A stretch of 64,000 nt of DNA from Lepus europaeus (taxonomy: Eukaryota > Chordata > Mammalia > Lagomorpha > Leporidae), in assembly GCF_033115175.1 (NCBI RefSeq), contig NC_084843.1, positions 51,314,474-51,378,473 of the forward strand. Reading direction: 5' to 3'. The notes below the pieces were generated by a model. It ran no database searches. It was not told where the DNA came from and saw only the letters and a program-made list of their open reading frames with translations. A program made the translations under genes and the position numbers. Positions within the stretch are counted from its first letter, which is position 1; each line of letters opens with the position of its first letter. Shown in pieces: positions 33,712 through 45,010 of this stretch.

Positions 33712-34601
33712 GGTGTTTAAATTTAACTGAAAAGTGATCCCTGTTAAATATAAGAGTGGGAATAAGAGAGGGAGGACATATACAGTTCAGCACATGCTCA
33801 ATCAGACTTACCCCTAATGATAGAGTTAGAAACATGCCAGGGGATTCCAATTCAATCCCATCAAGGTGGCATGTACCAGTGCCATCTCACTAGTCCAAGT
33901 GATCAGTTTAAGTTCATAATTGATCATAAAGATAGGATTAAGTGTCAAAGTGATCACATAAACAAGACTAGTGTCTGCTAATACTAACTGATAGATTTAA
34001 AAAGGAGAGAACAATCCAACATGGGAAGCGGGATACACAGTAGACTCATAGAATGGCAGATGTCCTAAAAAGCATTCTGGCCTCAGAATCAGCCCTTAAG
34101 GCATTCAGATCTGGCTGAAGAGCCCATGAGAGTATTTTAGGCATGGAAAGCCAAGGCACACTGGCAAAAAAAAAAAAAAAAAAAAATGACCTAAATGAAA
34201 GATCTCTGTGAGTGTGATCCAAGCGGAAAGCATGGGTCATCAAAGAAGGAGGTACCTTTCTCTGAAGGGAGAAGAGAACTTCCACTTTGACTATGACCTT
34301 ATCTAAATAAGATCGGAGTCCGTGAACTCAAAAGGCCTCCATAGCCTTGGCAGCTCATGACAAGAGCCTCAGGTGATTACTGACACCATAAATAAGAGTG
34401 TCAATTGTTAAATCAACAATAGGAGTCACTGTGCACTTACACCCATGTAGGATCTCTGTCCTTAATGTGTTGTACTATGTGAATTAATGGTATAACTAGT
34501 ACTCAAACAGTACTTTATACTTTGTGTGTCTGTGTGGGTGCAAACTGTTGAAACCTTTACTTAGTATATACCAAGTTGATCTTCTGTATATGAAGATAAT
34601 T

Positions 34602-34948
34602 GAAAATGAATTTTTTTTTTTGACAGGCAGAGTGGATAGTGAGAGAGAGAGACAGAGAGAAAGGTGTTCCTTTTTGCCATTGGTTCACCCTCCAATGGCC
34701 ACCGCGGCCGGAGCACTGCGCTGATCTGATGGCAGGAGCCAGGTGCTTCTCCTGGTCTTCCATGGGGTGCAGGGCCCAATCACTTGGGCCATCCTCCACT
34801 GCCTTCCCGGGCCAGAGCAGAGAGCTGGCCTGGAAGAGGGGTAATCGGGACAGAATCCGGAGCCCCGACCGGGACTAGAACCTGGTGTGCCAGCGCCGCA
34901 AGGCGGAGGATTAGCCTGTTGAGCCATGGCACTGGCCCGAAAATGAAT
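34602..34948 (-). repeat. Younger CSINE nested in L1 copy 3, 10-bp TSD
   Basis: The duplication gaaaatgaat is at 34602-34611 and 34939-34948. Body 34612-34938: T-run, gacaggcagagtggatagtg, ttggttcaccctccaatggc, ccgcggccggagcac, gtgcttctcctggtc, accgggactagaacctggtg and the end gccatggcactggccc. It interrupts the L1 3' UTR just before the polypurine tract. Confidence 0.93.
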
Positions 34949-35127
34949 CTTGATGAAGAATGGGGTGGGAAAAGGAGAGGGAAATGGGATGGTTGTGGCT
35001 GGGAGGGTGGTTATTGGGGGGAAAAAGCCGCTATAATCCCAAAGTTGAACTTTGGAATTTTATATTTATTAAATAAAAGTTAAAAAATAAAATTGGAAAT
35101 GAACATTTAAAAAAATCAAGGGGTTAT

Positions 35128-36929
35128 GACATATTTCTAAAGATACATTTTCTCTCTCCTTCTCTGCTTTCATTACTTTCTTCCTTCTTTGCTGATGGTC
35201 AATATTTTACCACTGTGAAAGCAACTTAGGCAATGAATGATTGTGAGAAGGAATCTCATCTGATCTTCTAATGGTCCAGTTATGCCCAATTGTTTTGATA
35301 GTTATATCTCTGGTTGTGTTGTTTCAATGACATTTGCATTGACTTCCATGGGTAAGTATCTCTTTTCAATAGGTAAATGTTTAGAGTGGAACAGTACTAA
35401 CTGTGCTTTTGTGTGACCTTGTAGTACTAGAAAACTGCTGTTTAAACTGGCCAATTCATGGTCAACTAGGACATTCAACCTTAGGGTGAGCGATGTGTTA
35501 AGTGACTCTCACGTAAGAAGTACCTAGGTTTTCCAGTGTGTCTTAGGTCTCAGAAAAACATTAAGGGCATTTCATCTAGTGGGTCTTGCAAACAAAATAA
35601 TTCTACTTTCTTTACCCTTTGGATGAACCCTGGTTCAGAGGAAGTGGCATGAAAAGATTCTCACTACTGGCTAAGTGGGGTTTGAGAAAAGGTACATGAC
35701 ACATTTGTTTGCCATTCAAAAATTAAAGCCAAATCAGTGCAATGCTTATATCTTAAAGATTTTGCCACCAATAATTTTTCCCCTTTCAAGTAGGCAAATT
35801 AGGTTCACTAGGTTCAATTAGGTTCATTTGGAGGAGCTTCTTTCTATTCTACTTAAAACTTTATGAAGAGCTTTATGATGTCAGTGATGGAAATTTAACT
35901 GAATTGACTGCTTCATATTGGAGTTAAGTTTTGAATTCCCATTGAAGTAGTGCCTTTTGCAGAGTTCACATAGCAATTTCAGAATGTGTGGCATTATCAA
36001 AGAGTCATGGGATCACAGCAGAGAATGGATAAATCAGTAAGACCCTCATGCCCAAGACATTCTATTTCCTCTAAGTTGATTGCTTTCTTAAAAAAAAAAA
36101 CTCTAAGAATTCTATGTCCTCAGAAGTATTATCTTGTGCTAAAACATTGCTTTTCTACCCTAAAGTTTCCTGTTCTTCTTGTTGTTTAAACCCTATGGTT
36201 CATAGTAATATAAAATGTTTATTTCAAGTGGTAAGTATTCTCTACTTCATTGAACCTCTAGAAAATTTGATGTATCTTAGATAAGAACTTTAAATATAGA
36301 AATACATAACAAATGGTTAAACCTAGTACACAAACCAATTCTCATAATTTTCACATCTTATTACCTGGGGTCAGATGTAAACAACATATAACAATGCCAT
36401 GACCATTTCCACCCTTTCCAGCTACTGGTCACTCTTCTTAAACATTTATACTCAAAAAGGATGATCTTCTTAGACCAGAGGATTTTCCAGCCAAATATAT
36501 GTGATTTCCTGCTGTACCTCTCAAGCAAATTGTCCTGAAGCAAGAAAATTCAATCTCTTAACTATAACAAAGTTATTTGGAATAAGAACAATGAAATAGG
36601 CACAATAATTTTGACAAATCACTTTGCGTGTCTCTTTTCTGTTGTGCATTTCAAATCTGTGCATGAAAAAGATTGTCATACTTTGGTGACAATAGAACCT
36701 GTATTTTTAGTGTCTTCCAAAATATTCTCTTATTCTGGGTATCTTTATACAGCAGGCATTTATGCAAAAGCTACTAAGAACTTAGCATCACTTTGAGTAT
36801 TTAATGAACAGTCCCTGTTTTTAAAAACCACATTTAGTAGAACAACAGCTAAAATCAGTGTTAGATATAATGTGATATGGTGACTGCTAGAAAAGAGATA
36901 CAGGCATAAATCATAAAAAAAAAAGTGAC
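35128..36929. other. Unique sequence
   Basis: No named repeat or coding exon. A short internal repeat of ttaggttcac/taggttca units is at 35807-35838. Small open frames look random. Confidence 0.45.
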
Positions 36930-37330
36930 AGGAGTTGAATGAATCAGGATTGGAACCGCATGCAAATGACAGAAAATACAAATTCATTTCTTTTTCACAT
37001 GAACAATTTTTGGAAGCATGCAAAAGGCTGCCTGGTGAACTGTACAATTAAAAGGAACTGAAGTTCCTTCTATCTGTTGTTTTCCTACCATCATCAACAT
37101 TTGACTTTCACTTCATGATTGGAAATGACTATTTACGTATCAGCCACCAAATCTCTATTCTATCAAGACTAAAGAGAAAAGGAGTGAAGAATGGCATATC
37201 CTTCTCTCTTTAAGAATCCTTTCAAGAAGCAGTACAGCACTTCTGCCTGCTTCATATACACCAAACCTTGATCATGCCATGTGGTGTCTTATACAATGTT
37301 CTGAAAAATCATGTGCTTGCGAAAACTGGA
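36930..37330 (+). repeat. Possible ancient interspersed repeat, family unassigned
   Basis: Contains segments reminiscent of an old mammalian repeat also suspected at 5055 and 15555: aaatgacagaaaatac, ctaaagagaaaaggagtg, aatggcatatccttctctct and cagcacttctgcctgc. Too decayed to name. Confidence 0.35.
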
Positions 37331-37989
37331 AATTCACTAACCTAGTAAAAAAAAGGATAGTTACTGTAACATAATTTACTTTTTCTGCCCTCAGGAGTTT
37401 AGATGTGGGAGAAAATATTTTATCTGGAAAGGAAGAATTAGTCTGGAAAGCGACATTTAAGCTGGGTCTTTGCAGAATATTTGGAGTATATTGACTAAAA
37501 ATCAGGGGGAACATTGTTATGCAGAGTGAGAAGTACCAGAATTTGTTTTCAGAAACCAACTAGCCTGAGTAAGGAATGTAGTCAGTCACCATAAATCTAT
37601 TTTATGCTGAAGATATAAAAGAAACAATGCACAATATCCTCAATATCTGAGCTACTTTGTCTAATCACATGCATCTAGCTGCTAAAGACTGAATTATCAC
37701 ATCATGCCCATGGAAGTGAAACATAACTAGAAAATATATTTATTGAAATTATTGTCCATGTACATTAAATAGGCTAATCACTTGTTAAACTGGGAAAGAT
37801 AGAAAGTTAATTAATCTTGGATTCTGCCATATAACAAGTGTGAAACAATAATCTCTAGGACCATTTACACACATGTTCATTTACTAATAGTATCATAATA
37901 GCATCATATCTTTCTTAAAACAAAGAAACAATTAGTTCTGAAACAGACAAACGTGCAACCCAAGATAGACTGTAATAGCATAGAGATAG
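37331..37989. other. Unique sequence
   Basis: Nothing recognised. Confidence 0.4.
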
Positions 37990-38240
37990 TATTAACAACA
38001 GCACAAGCTTATTTAACACTTACCATACACCAGGCATGCTTCTAAGCACTTGGCACATGTTAATTTATTTAATCAATACAGCCACACTATGAGCTTAGTT
38101 TCTATTACTTTGTCCATTTTTGTGGATGAAGAACTGAGGCCCAGAGAGCTTAGGAAATTTGCTCAAAACACCATGACTAATATGTAGAGAAGCATGGACA
38201 CAAACCCATGCAGCCTGACTCATTGACCACTCTAGTCGGT
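37990..38240 (+). repeat. MIR
   Basis: Well-ordered MIR: tatttaacacttaccataca, ccaggcatgcttctaagcac, acatgttaatttatttaatc, gatgaagaactgaggcccag, an agagcttaggaaatttgctc block, and aacccatgcagcctgactc. Confidence 0.85.
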
Positions 38241-38259
38241 CATAAAAGGAAACAGGCTA

Positions 38260-38430
38260 TGGGTTGGATCTCAGACCCTTGATTAACTATCAGTGAGACT
38301 CTTGAGGAAAGTTATTTCATCCTATCACATCTCAGTTTCTCAGTTATTATTGAATAAGAAGCTGTGTATAAGGGATTTAGCCTAGAGCCCAGCCACAAGG
38401 TAAATGCTCAGTGGTTGGAAGGCTTGATAA
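38260..38430 (+). repeat. MIRb-like fragment
   Basis: Decayed MIRb pattern: gagaaagttatttcatcc-type sequence after a tgagactctt segment, then catctcagtttctcagttat and ccacaaggtaaatgctcag. It follows the previous MIR closely. Confidence 0.6.
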
Positions 38431-39359
38431 GACCTAATCAACTAATTATAAACACTGGCTAAAATTTGGTCCTTAACTTGACAAACCAAAAGGCAGACCA
38501 AAAGCTATTTCTGACATGATGTTAAATTCTCATCTGAAAGAGTAAAATCTCTTTCTTCCAAGCATTTACCTTAGTCCCCTGAGGTCTGTTTTGCTGCTGG
38601 TTGTGGAGTTGGAGCTGCTTTTCACAGCCATCTGCCACAGTGTTGTGTAACAACAAACAATAACCTCCTAAAAATGTTTACAAATGCTTCTTACATTAGT
38701 GCTGTATATTTTTTCATTAAGCTGTGGCATCTCCATTGAAAAATTATTTTAATCATTGCAAACTGAATTACACAAGGAGAAAGCATATAAAGATAGTACT
38801 TAAAAGGCTGAATGTACATTAATTGCTTCTGCTAATGAAAGAAACATGACTTAACCAATGCACACAACATGAATCCTAAGATGCATGGACAATTGACTCT
38901 GATATTAAAACAAGTATTAGTGTGTTAAATCTGAAATCCCCATTATGCTTCATGCAGCAAAACTGGCTGTGTACCTGCTGTTCAGTGTGCATTGCCTCCT
39001 CTTGACACCATGAGCTAATTATAGAACAAGGCATAGACTGAAAGCATGTGACCTATGTTTGGGGACCTTCAAAAACCCTGCAAAGTTATGTTGGGTGAGT
39101 CTTTTATATTTTTGTAGCTGATAAAAGTATGTGTTGGTCAAAATGATTTTGGAATATCCTGATGTCCCATAGGCAATTTTAATTAAAATATGAATTATTT
39201 ATGTGTACACATAGTTTATTTCACTTACACTGGGATTTTGCTTTATGTCCCTTGGCTCTATAAACTAGTAAATTATTAACTCAAGGATAATTTATGTCAC
39301 ATTTTCAAGATGCTGTCCATTGATTTCTTTGTCTGCCTTTTCATTTCATGAACCCTAAT
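38431..39359. other. Repeat-poor stretch, candidate conserved non-coding sequence
   Basis: No interspersed repeat seen over about 900 bases. It holds several homeodomain-type cores (taatta, attaattg, gctaatg) and AT-rich palindromic words. There is no open frame of interest. The idea that it is conserved is only an inference from its repeat-free character. Confidence 0.3.
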
Positions 39360-39432
39360 GTACAGGCACCCACATGGGTTGCTGGTGCTGCAGGCAGAGG
39401 CCTAACCTACTACAGCACAGCGTCGACCTCCT
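39360..39432 (-). repeat. CSINE 5'-head scrap
   Basis: Antisense: acaggcacccacatgggttg, ctggtgctgcaggcagagg, cctaacctactacagcacag, then cgtcgacctcc. It covers only the tRNA-related head. Confidence 0.65.
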
Positions 39433-39510
39433 TGTTTTTTAAGTTTTTAATTTTTTGAATTTCTTTTCAGTGCTCTTTAATGGTACAACTTGGAAGCCAT
39501 TTGTGAATTC

Positions 39511-39566
39511 ATGAGCATAGGTAGTTCATTCAACAGGGATGAGCATAGGTAATTCATTCAACAGGG
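39511..39566. repeat. 28-bp tandem duplication
   Basis: Units at 39511-39538 and 39539-39566 (atgagcataggtagttcatt plus caacaggg) differ at one base. Confidence 0.95.
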
Positions 39567-40582
39567 CAATGAAGATTGAATAAATAGTAGCCCCAGAATC
39601 TCAACAGGTGATTTTTTAGGGAGTTTTACACTAGAGGCTGATTATGGAAAAGGAGGAAAGTGTGGGGGAGGTAGGAATAGGAAATATCTTTATCCAAATG
39701 GTGATTCTCAATGTCAGTGCACATCAGAACTGTCCAAAGACCATTGTCTATGTTTGTTTCATGACCTTTTCCTCAAAGCTTCAGCCCATTTCTGCAGAGT
39801 TCTAGAGATCTACATTGCTTACACATACCCCAAAAGATTTCAAGGGAGATTATCTGAAAACAATATAGAAACTGACAAGAGTTACTGACTTCAAAAATTC
39901 AATTTTTTTTTTTACTCATTTTGCTATTCAATAAGTCCTTAGTGTACTCAAAGGTCCCACTTCCAAATGCAGCCCTCAAGGAGCTTGAAAATACCCCATT
40001 CAATCCATCAAGATAAATTCTGTGATGGTATAAGAATGGAGTGCTGTAAGGAATGTGTAGAAGGATCATCTAACCCCATTGACAGTTTCTTAAAGGAATG
40101 AAAGAAACTGTATTTGAGCTGGAACCTGAGAGGTAAAGAATAAGCAGGAGGTAGGAGGAGTTGTCTAGTTTGTGTATTGTGTGTTTGTGTGTATGCATGT
40201 ATGTATACGTGTGTGTTTTGTGTGTTGGGCAGAGGCTGTGGGTCATAGAGCTGGGATGAGAGAAGGTGTGGAAATGTGAACAAGAGATCAGAATGGTAAA
40301 GAACCTGTAAGACACATTTTTAGGTCTCAAGGAATTTACAATATAATTGGGGAGATAAATTATGGCAAAATAATTTTGGAAGTGGATGAAGACAAGAGAA
40401 ATGACTTTCTGGGAAGCCTTTTGATTAATTACAAGTTGAATAATGCAGACTCATCATGCTGCACAGTGTTTCTCTGGAGAAAATATCTTGTTTCAGCAAT
40501 TACAGTCTGTGAGTTTGTAGTAGGAAGAGAAGGGTTAGTGGAAGAGGTTGGGATTCCATTGGGCATTGAAGTATGAATAGAC
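39567..40582. other. Unique sequence with GT-rich patch
   Basis: No gene. A degenerate GT/GTAT-rich patch is at about 40165-40228. Open frames on the minus strand at 40008-40330 are the complement of this low-complexity patch, giving His/Thr-rich translations. Confidence 0.45.
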
Positions 40583-40707
40583 TTTACTAACTTTTCATTT
40601 TGATATAATTTTAAAATTACAGAAAAGTTACAAGAATAATAACAAGAAATCATCTTGTACTTTAACCAGATTCATTGATTGTTAACATCTTGTCTATTTG
40701 CTTTCAT

Positions 40708-40710
<3 letters not shown>

Positions 40711-40745
<35 letters not shown>

Positions 40746-40770
40746 CCTCCCTTTCTCTCTCCCTCTCTCC
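40711..40770. repeat. (CT)n/(CCCT)n microsatellite
   Basis: About 28 bases of perfect CT repeat followed by imperfect CCCT/CCCTT units, inside the old L1 3' UTR. Confidence 0.9.
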
Positions 40771-41457
40771 GGAGACACACAGATATAATTAGCCTAAATT
40801 TTGGAAAAGAACAAGAGAAGTTAGGTTGTGCCCTCTTCAATATATAACAGGAGGAGGCACATTATATACGTTGATCCCAAAACTGAGAATGTTAAAACTG
40901 ATGACTTAGGGTGTTAGAGGACTTCACTGTAGTTATTTGTTTTCCCCTTGGTAATGAACAAGAACCTTGTAAGAAATGCCTTGATGTTATTTAAATATAA
41001 TGTTCTTTGTGAGACTTTCATCTGATTGCTTGAACATCCATTGATGACTATCTAATCAATCATTGCTTCTATATTTGTTATCTCATAATCTATATTATTA
41101 TTAAAAAGAGCTGTCCTGGATCCTCTCTTTACTTATTCATTTACTTATATCAGTTTGGACTCATGGATTTTATTTTTTAAAATTAGTTGTAATCCACTTC
41201 TGTCATTTATTTTGATGTTCAAACTGTCCCTGAATTTCACACTGGGAGTCCCTTCAGATTATTTCTTGTGTTCTTTGATGGTCCCTATCATCCTTGGAGC
41301 ACTTTCTTGTGGAACAGTCTACTGTCCTAGGTTCATTGTGTAGTTTCCTTGCTCCAGGCCTGGAAACTGCTCTTTGCCCTGATTTCTAGGACCAAAGGCT
41401 ATGTATATTCATGGCTGTTGGAATATCATTATTGCTATATTTTGTCTACAAACACAC

Positions 41458-41500
41458 AGATATATATATAATATACATATATATATAAAATATGTATCTA
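41458..41500. repeat. AT-rich simple repeat
   Basis: Imperfect (TA)n with acac and atac interruptions. Confidence 0.8.
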
Positions 41501-41640
41501 TTTCTCTATTTTTCTCTCTGTATTTTAAAAAAGTTTGAGTTTGAAATGATAGTGGTAGATTCTATTATTTCTTGCTTCCATATTTCTAACTCCATTCTCC
41601 AATAGTGAGAAACCAAGCTCAGAATGAATACATTTTTTAA

Positions 41641-42268
41641 AAGCAGAGAAAAATAAAGAAGTTGTTCTGACCTTGAAGAAATGTGAGATACATTTCTCCA
41701 CATTGAAGAAAGGTGGAGACAGGTCTGTGTCTGAGTTATTTCTACCAAAGGGACAATTTCCTTTATCTTACTGCAATTTATAGCATGGGAGAAATGCTAA
41801 GAATGTTGCAGTTGTAGGATCCATGTGGGATCAGAGATTTTATATTCATGTGTATGTTTTCCATTTTCTTCACAAAGAAACCATCATCTCTTCCTTCGTT
41901 GATGCAGGAGAGGGAGCCTCTCTTTTCAGGATGCTTATACTGATGTCAATGACTTCTTGCCCTCAACTTAGACATTTTTAAGATTGACCTCTTATTGAAC
42001 TATTTGTGATGTCAGATGTTCTTTGACAGAGACCATAGACTTGACAATAAATCCAATACAACAATACTCTCCTAAAAACACACCTCTTTTCCTATAAATT
42101 TTAATAAAGAGTTCACCTGTCAGGTTAAATGGTGAAACTGCTTCAAAACATAATTGCTGAGTCTTTGTTCAGGAGTCAAGAAATTTCTTTTCATGACCTG
42201 CTCCCTTTTATAATCTTGCTAATCAAGATAGGCATTACAAGGCTAGTCGTTGTTGAGCAAGATGATTT
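41641..42268. other. Unique sequence
   Basis: Nothing recognised. Confidence 0.4.
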
Positions 42269-42302
42269 TTTTCTTTCTCTCTCTCTGTGTGTGTGTGTGT
42301 GT
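42269..42302. repeat. (CT)n(GT)n compound microsatellite
   Basis: tttctctctctctctg followed by about seven GT units. Confidence 0.9.
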
Positions 42303-42749
42303 GAGATCAGTTGGAGATGACTAGAGACTGCAATATCAGCTGCCACAGTAGTGGATGTCTGTGATTTGTTTTTCAGCATGTGGTGAGAGAAAAACCATTT
42401 TTAAGCTTTTTATTAAGGCAGGATGGTACAAAATGTTTCCAAGTTAGGCCAGTGGCTCTTGACTTCTTATTACTGGAAAAGGTACACTGAGTACTGGAGA
42501 AACAAACTCTTTCAGCCTCCGGCATGATAAATTCCCCCTTTCAAGTGAATAGTAATTGAAGAAAATAATGCTTTAACTGAAACCTTGACCTAACGACACA
42601 GGCTCTTCCTTAGAGTTATAGAATTTGGGAAAATGGAATGTGTTCATAGAGAATGTGTTAAGAACTGAACTAGACCTGAAAAATGTATCTGAAGCATAGA
42701 ATTTAAACATTCACATCAGGACTAAATCTTGCTTTTTGAAACAATGACT
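42303..42749. other. Unique sequence
   Basis: Nothing recognised. Confidence 0.4.
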
Positions 42750-43050
42750 TTTAAAACAAAAAATTTATTTGAAATACAAAAACAGAGACATACCAAACTG
42801 TGTAACAAAACCTCTATCCTCTGATGAACTGTCCAGAAGCCCACAAGAGCTGTGACTGAGCCAGGTGAAGCCAGGAGCAGGAAATTCAGTCTGCGTCTCC
42901 CATAGGGGTGGCAGGGATGCAAGCATGTGCTTTACCTGCTGCCTCCCAGGATGTCCATTAGAAGGAGCTGGGACCCAAACCTAGCTCTGTAATATGGGTT
43001 GCAGGTGTCCCAAGTAGTGTATCAACCACTGGACTAAGTACATACCCTCC
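42750..43050 (-). repeat. Old, strongly diverged CSINE
   Basis: Antisense: aaaatttatttgaaatac, gctgtgactgagccaggtga, aagccaggagcaggaaattc, gcaagcatgtgctttacctg, aggagctgggacccaaacct and gcaggtgtcccaagtagtgt. It has lost most of the GA-rich block. Confidence 0.75.
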
Positions 43051-43055
43051 CCAAA

Positions 43056-43345
43056 ATGAACTTTTTTGGAAATTGACAAATGATAGTTATATATCTTAAT
43101 GGGCTACAGGGTAATGCTTTGGTCCATTTGTACATCATTGTGTATTAATCAATTCAGGATACTTAGGGTTTCCATCATTTCAAATGTTTATCAATGTTTT
43201 GTGATGAGAACATTCAAAATACTCTCTTCTAGCTATTTTGAAGCACCAGTACAGTATTATTAGCCATGCTCACCCTCTGTGTCATAGAGCACTAAAAAAC
43301 TTATTTCTGTCACCTGGATATGACTTTGTATTCATTTCATTTTTT
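43056..43345 (-). repeat. Old L1 3' UTR, antisense
   Basis: The plus strand reads as the complement of a common mammalian L1 3' UTR: gggctacagggtaatgcttt, tgtattaatcaattcagg, ggtttccatcatttcaaatg, gagaacattcaaaatactct, cttctagctattttgaa and catagagcactaaaaaac. Confidence 0.75.
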
Positions 43346-43350
43346 AATTT

Positions 43351-44176
43351 TTTAACTGAAAGGGCAAAGCCAGTTATAGAACTGTCTCCTGAAACAGGAT
43401 TTTGTTTCTTCACTGGACCATATTTCTGGGATAACTTTTTCTTAATATCTGAATTAGTTTTCTGAGCCAGAGTTAGACTGATCAATACATGAGGGAGATG
43501 TTGCTTTATGTTCCCTGTTGCTATTCTTCTTCAGCTCCTCATCTACTCCCTGAAGCCCGACACTCCAGTAACAATGGACTCCTTTTGTTCCATTATAATC
43601 TTATAATAAGAGATAAAAAAATAATGTGAATAAAGCACTTAATGTGGTATGTACCATGGAAAGTACTCAATATATAGCAGTAATTATTATTTTGCAATAA
43701 TGAATGCAGTTTCACAAAACTGAGCTTCAGAAATATCCCATTATTTTCTTTAGATAGAATTAAACTCATCCCCAAGTCTATTTGCTGCTGGTTGGCAGGA
43801 AATTTACTTCCCATCATTATTAGATTACCCTCATCTCAGTCCTTGGGGCCTAGTAGAGAAAAGACTAATTGTCTAAGCACATATGGCTGCTTGACGTTAG
43901 AGGACTTCAACATGTCTGCCTCACTCTGTCTTGGTAACTTTGCAGCACATCCTGAGGCCAAAGGCCTCCTGTGGGACACCTCTTATTACCTCTCCTCTAA
44001 GGTCCTGCACCCTCTCCATAGTGCTGGGTGTGGGCTCATGTCCAGTTTCTACAGGACCCGCAGAACCTGTCCTGGTCTTAGGGACTGCTCTCTTTTCTGC
44101 TGTTTTCTTCTCTGTTCTGTATGCCCCAAGTCACATGTGTAAAGTGACATTCTTTGATAGGATTGTCAGATTCAGA
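43351..44176. other. Unique sequence
   Basis: No repeat assigned. Two overlapping plus-strand open frames (43792-44142, 116 codons; 43931-44314, 127 codons) have no recognisable domain. The second ends in low-complexity Lys/Glu from the adjacent purine tract. I do not call them genes. Confidence 0.4.
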
Positions 44177-44272
44177 AGAAAAAAGATGAAGAAGGAGGAG
44201 GAGGGGGATGGGGGAAGAGGGAAGAAGGAGAAGGAGAAAGAGAAGGAGAAAATAAAAGGAAAGAAAGAGAAC
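44177..44272. repeat. Polypurine (GA-rich) tract
   Basis: About 96 bases that are almost entirely purine (runs of gaagaaggaggaggaggggg and aggagaaggagaaagagaag). Capable in principle of triplex or H-DNA formation. The open frame across it is compositional. Confidence 0.9.
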
Positions 44273-44904
44273 AAAACCCTATCAGCTTTCCTAGTCAACT
44301 TTGAATTCAGATGACCAGGTTTTGTTTTTTTTTTTTTTATTTGTAATATAAGTATGTCCCATGCCATGCTTGGGGCATGCTTATACTAAAAACAAATGGT
44401 TATTTATTTAAAATTCATATTTAACTGGGCATCCTGTATTTTATCTGTCAGCCTAAAGGTTGCTGCTTTGGAAAGATGCAGGATTAGAAGCTGTGGGTGG
44501 TGTTGGGGTGTCTGTGCAAATTTTCACTGAAGCAGAGAGAAGTACAGCTTGTAAAGAGTTGGAAAGGCCCAGAGGAAAATCCAGCATGGGCAAAACACAA
44601 AATAATATCCATCAGTAATCCTATTACTTTTCATTATCATTATGATTACCATCCTCATCATTGCCTGTGGTGAGTTGCTACTTAAAAATCGATTCCCTCG
44701 GGGAAGGCAATAGTAATGGACTCTTTCGTGAGTACGGTTTTAATGAAGACAAAGGAGGAGGAAAAACTGGGAAGCACAGGAAGCCTGCAAGCTGAGTCAA
44801 TGCAACAAGAAGCAAGGGCAAGAGTTGCCAAGAGATTTGGGCCAGAAAGGCAACTTTGCATTTCACAATTTCACTGGTTGGTTTGTTCTGGGCATTGTGG
44901 TCAG
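44273..44904. other. Unique sequence, with T-run
   Basis: A T-run of about 16 bases is near 44323-44338. No repeat or gene was recognised otherwise. Confidence 0.4.
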
Positions 44905-45010
44905 CAAAGGCTGTAGGGAAACACACTGGCCTAAGTCTACTCAAGTCCCTGCACCACCACACCAACAGCTGCACAGCATTGAGTAGGTCACTTGACTTGT
45001 CTTTCAAGGT
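44905..45010 (+). repeat. Possible MIR fragment
   Basis: The layout cctaagtctactcaagtccc, then gagtaggtcacttgacttgt and ctttcaagg recalls the middle of MIRb. Low certainty. Confidence 0.35.

Larger units (their letters stand above)
32238..35127 (+). mobile_element. L1 copy 3, 5'-truncated, 16-bp TSD, two nested CSINEs
   Basis: The duplication aaaatcaaggggttat is at 32238-32253 and 35112-35127, and the left site is a canonical tt|aaaa nick. The body starts in ORF2 (caggacatactacagggcag), ends ORF2 at 33464, and has a 3' UTR interrupted by a 51-bp CSINE scrap (33643-33693) and a full CSINE (34612-34938). After the normal L1 end (aaataaaagttaaaaaataa) comes about 17 bases, ttggaaatgaacattt, then A7 and the TSD, which looks like a tiny 3' transduction. 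Confidence 0.93.
40583..41640 (+). repeat. Old L1M 3' UTR
   Basis: Ordered old-L1 3' UTR landmarks: attttaaaattacagaaaag, ttgttaacatcttgtct, then a CT microsatellite, ggtaatgaacaagaaccttg, catccattgatgactatcta, tatcagtttggactcatgga, tcacactgggagtcccttca, a tgtcctaggttcattgtgta-type block, and finally ccaatagtgagaaaccaagc. It is non-coding and strongly diverged. Confidence 0.7.

Noticed and set aside
43792..44314. Two overlapping frames of 116 and 127 codons
   Set aside because: They occupy different phases of the same DNA. The second ends in lysine/glutamate repeats encoded by a polypurine tract. No family resemblance.
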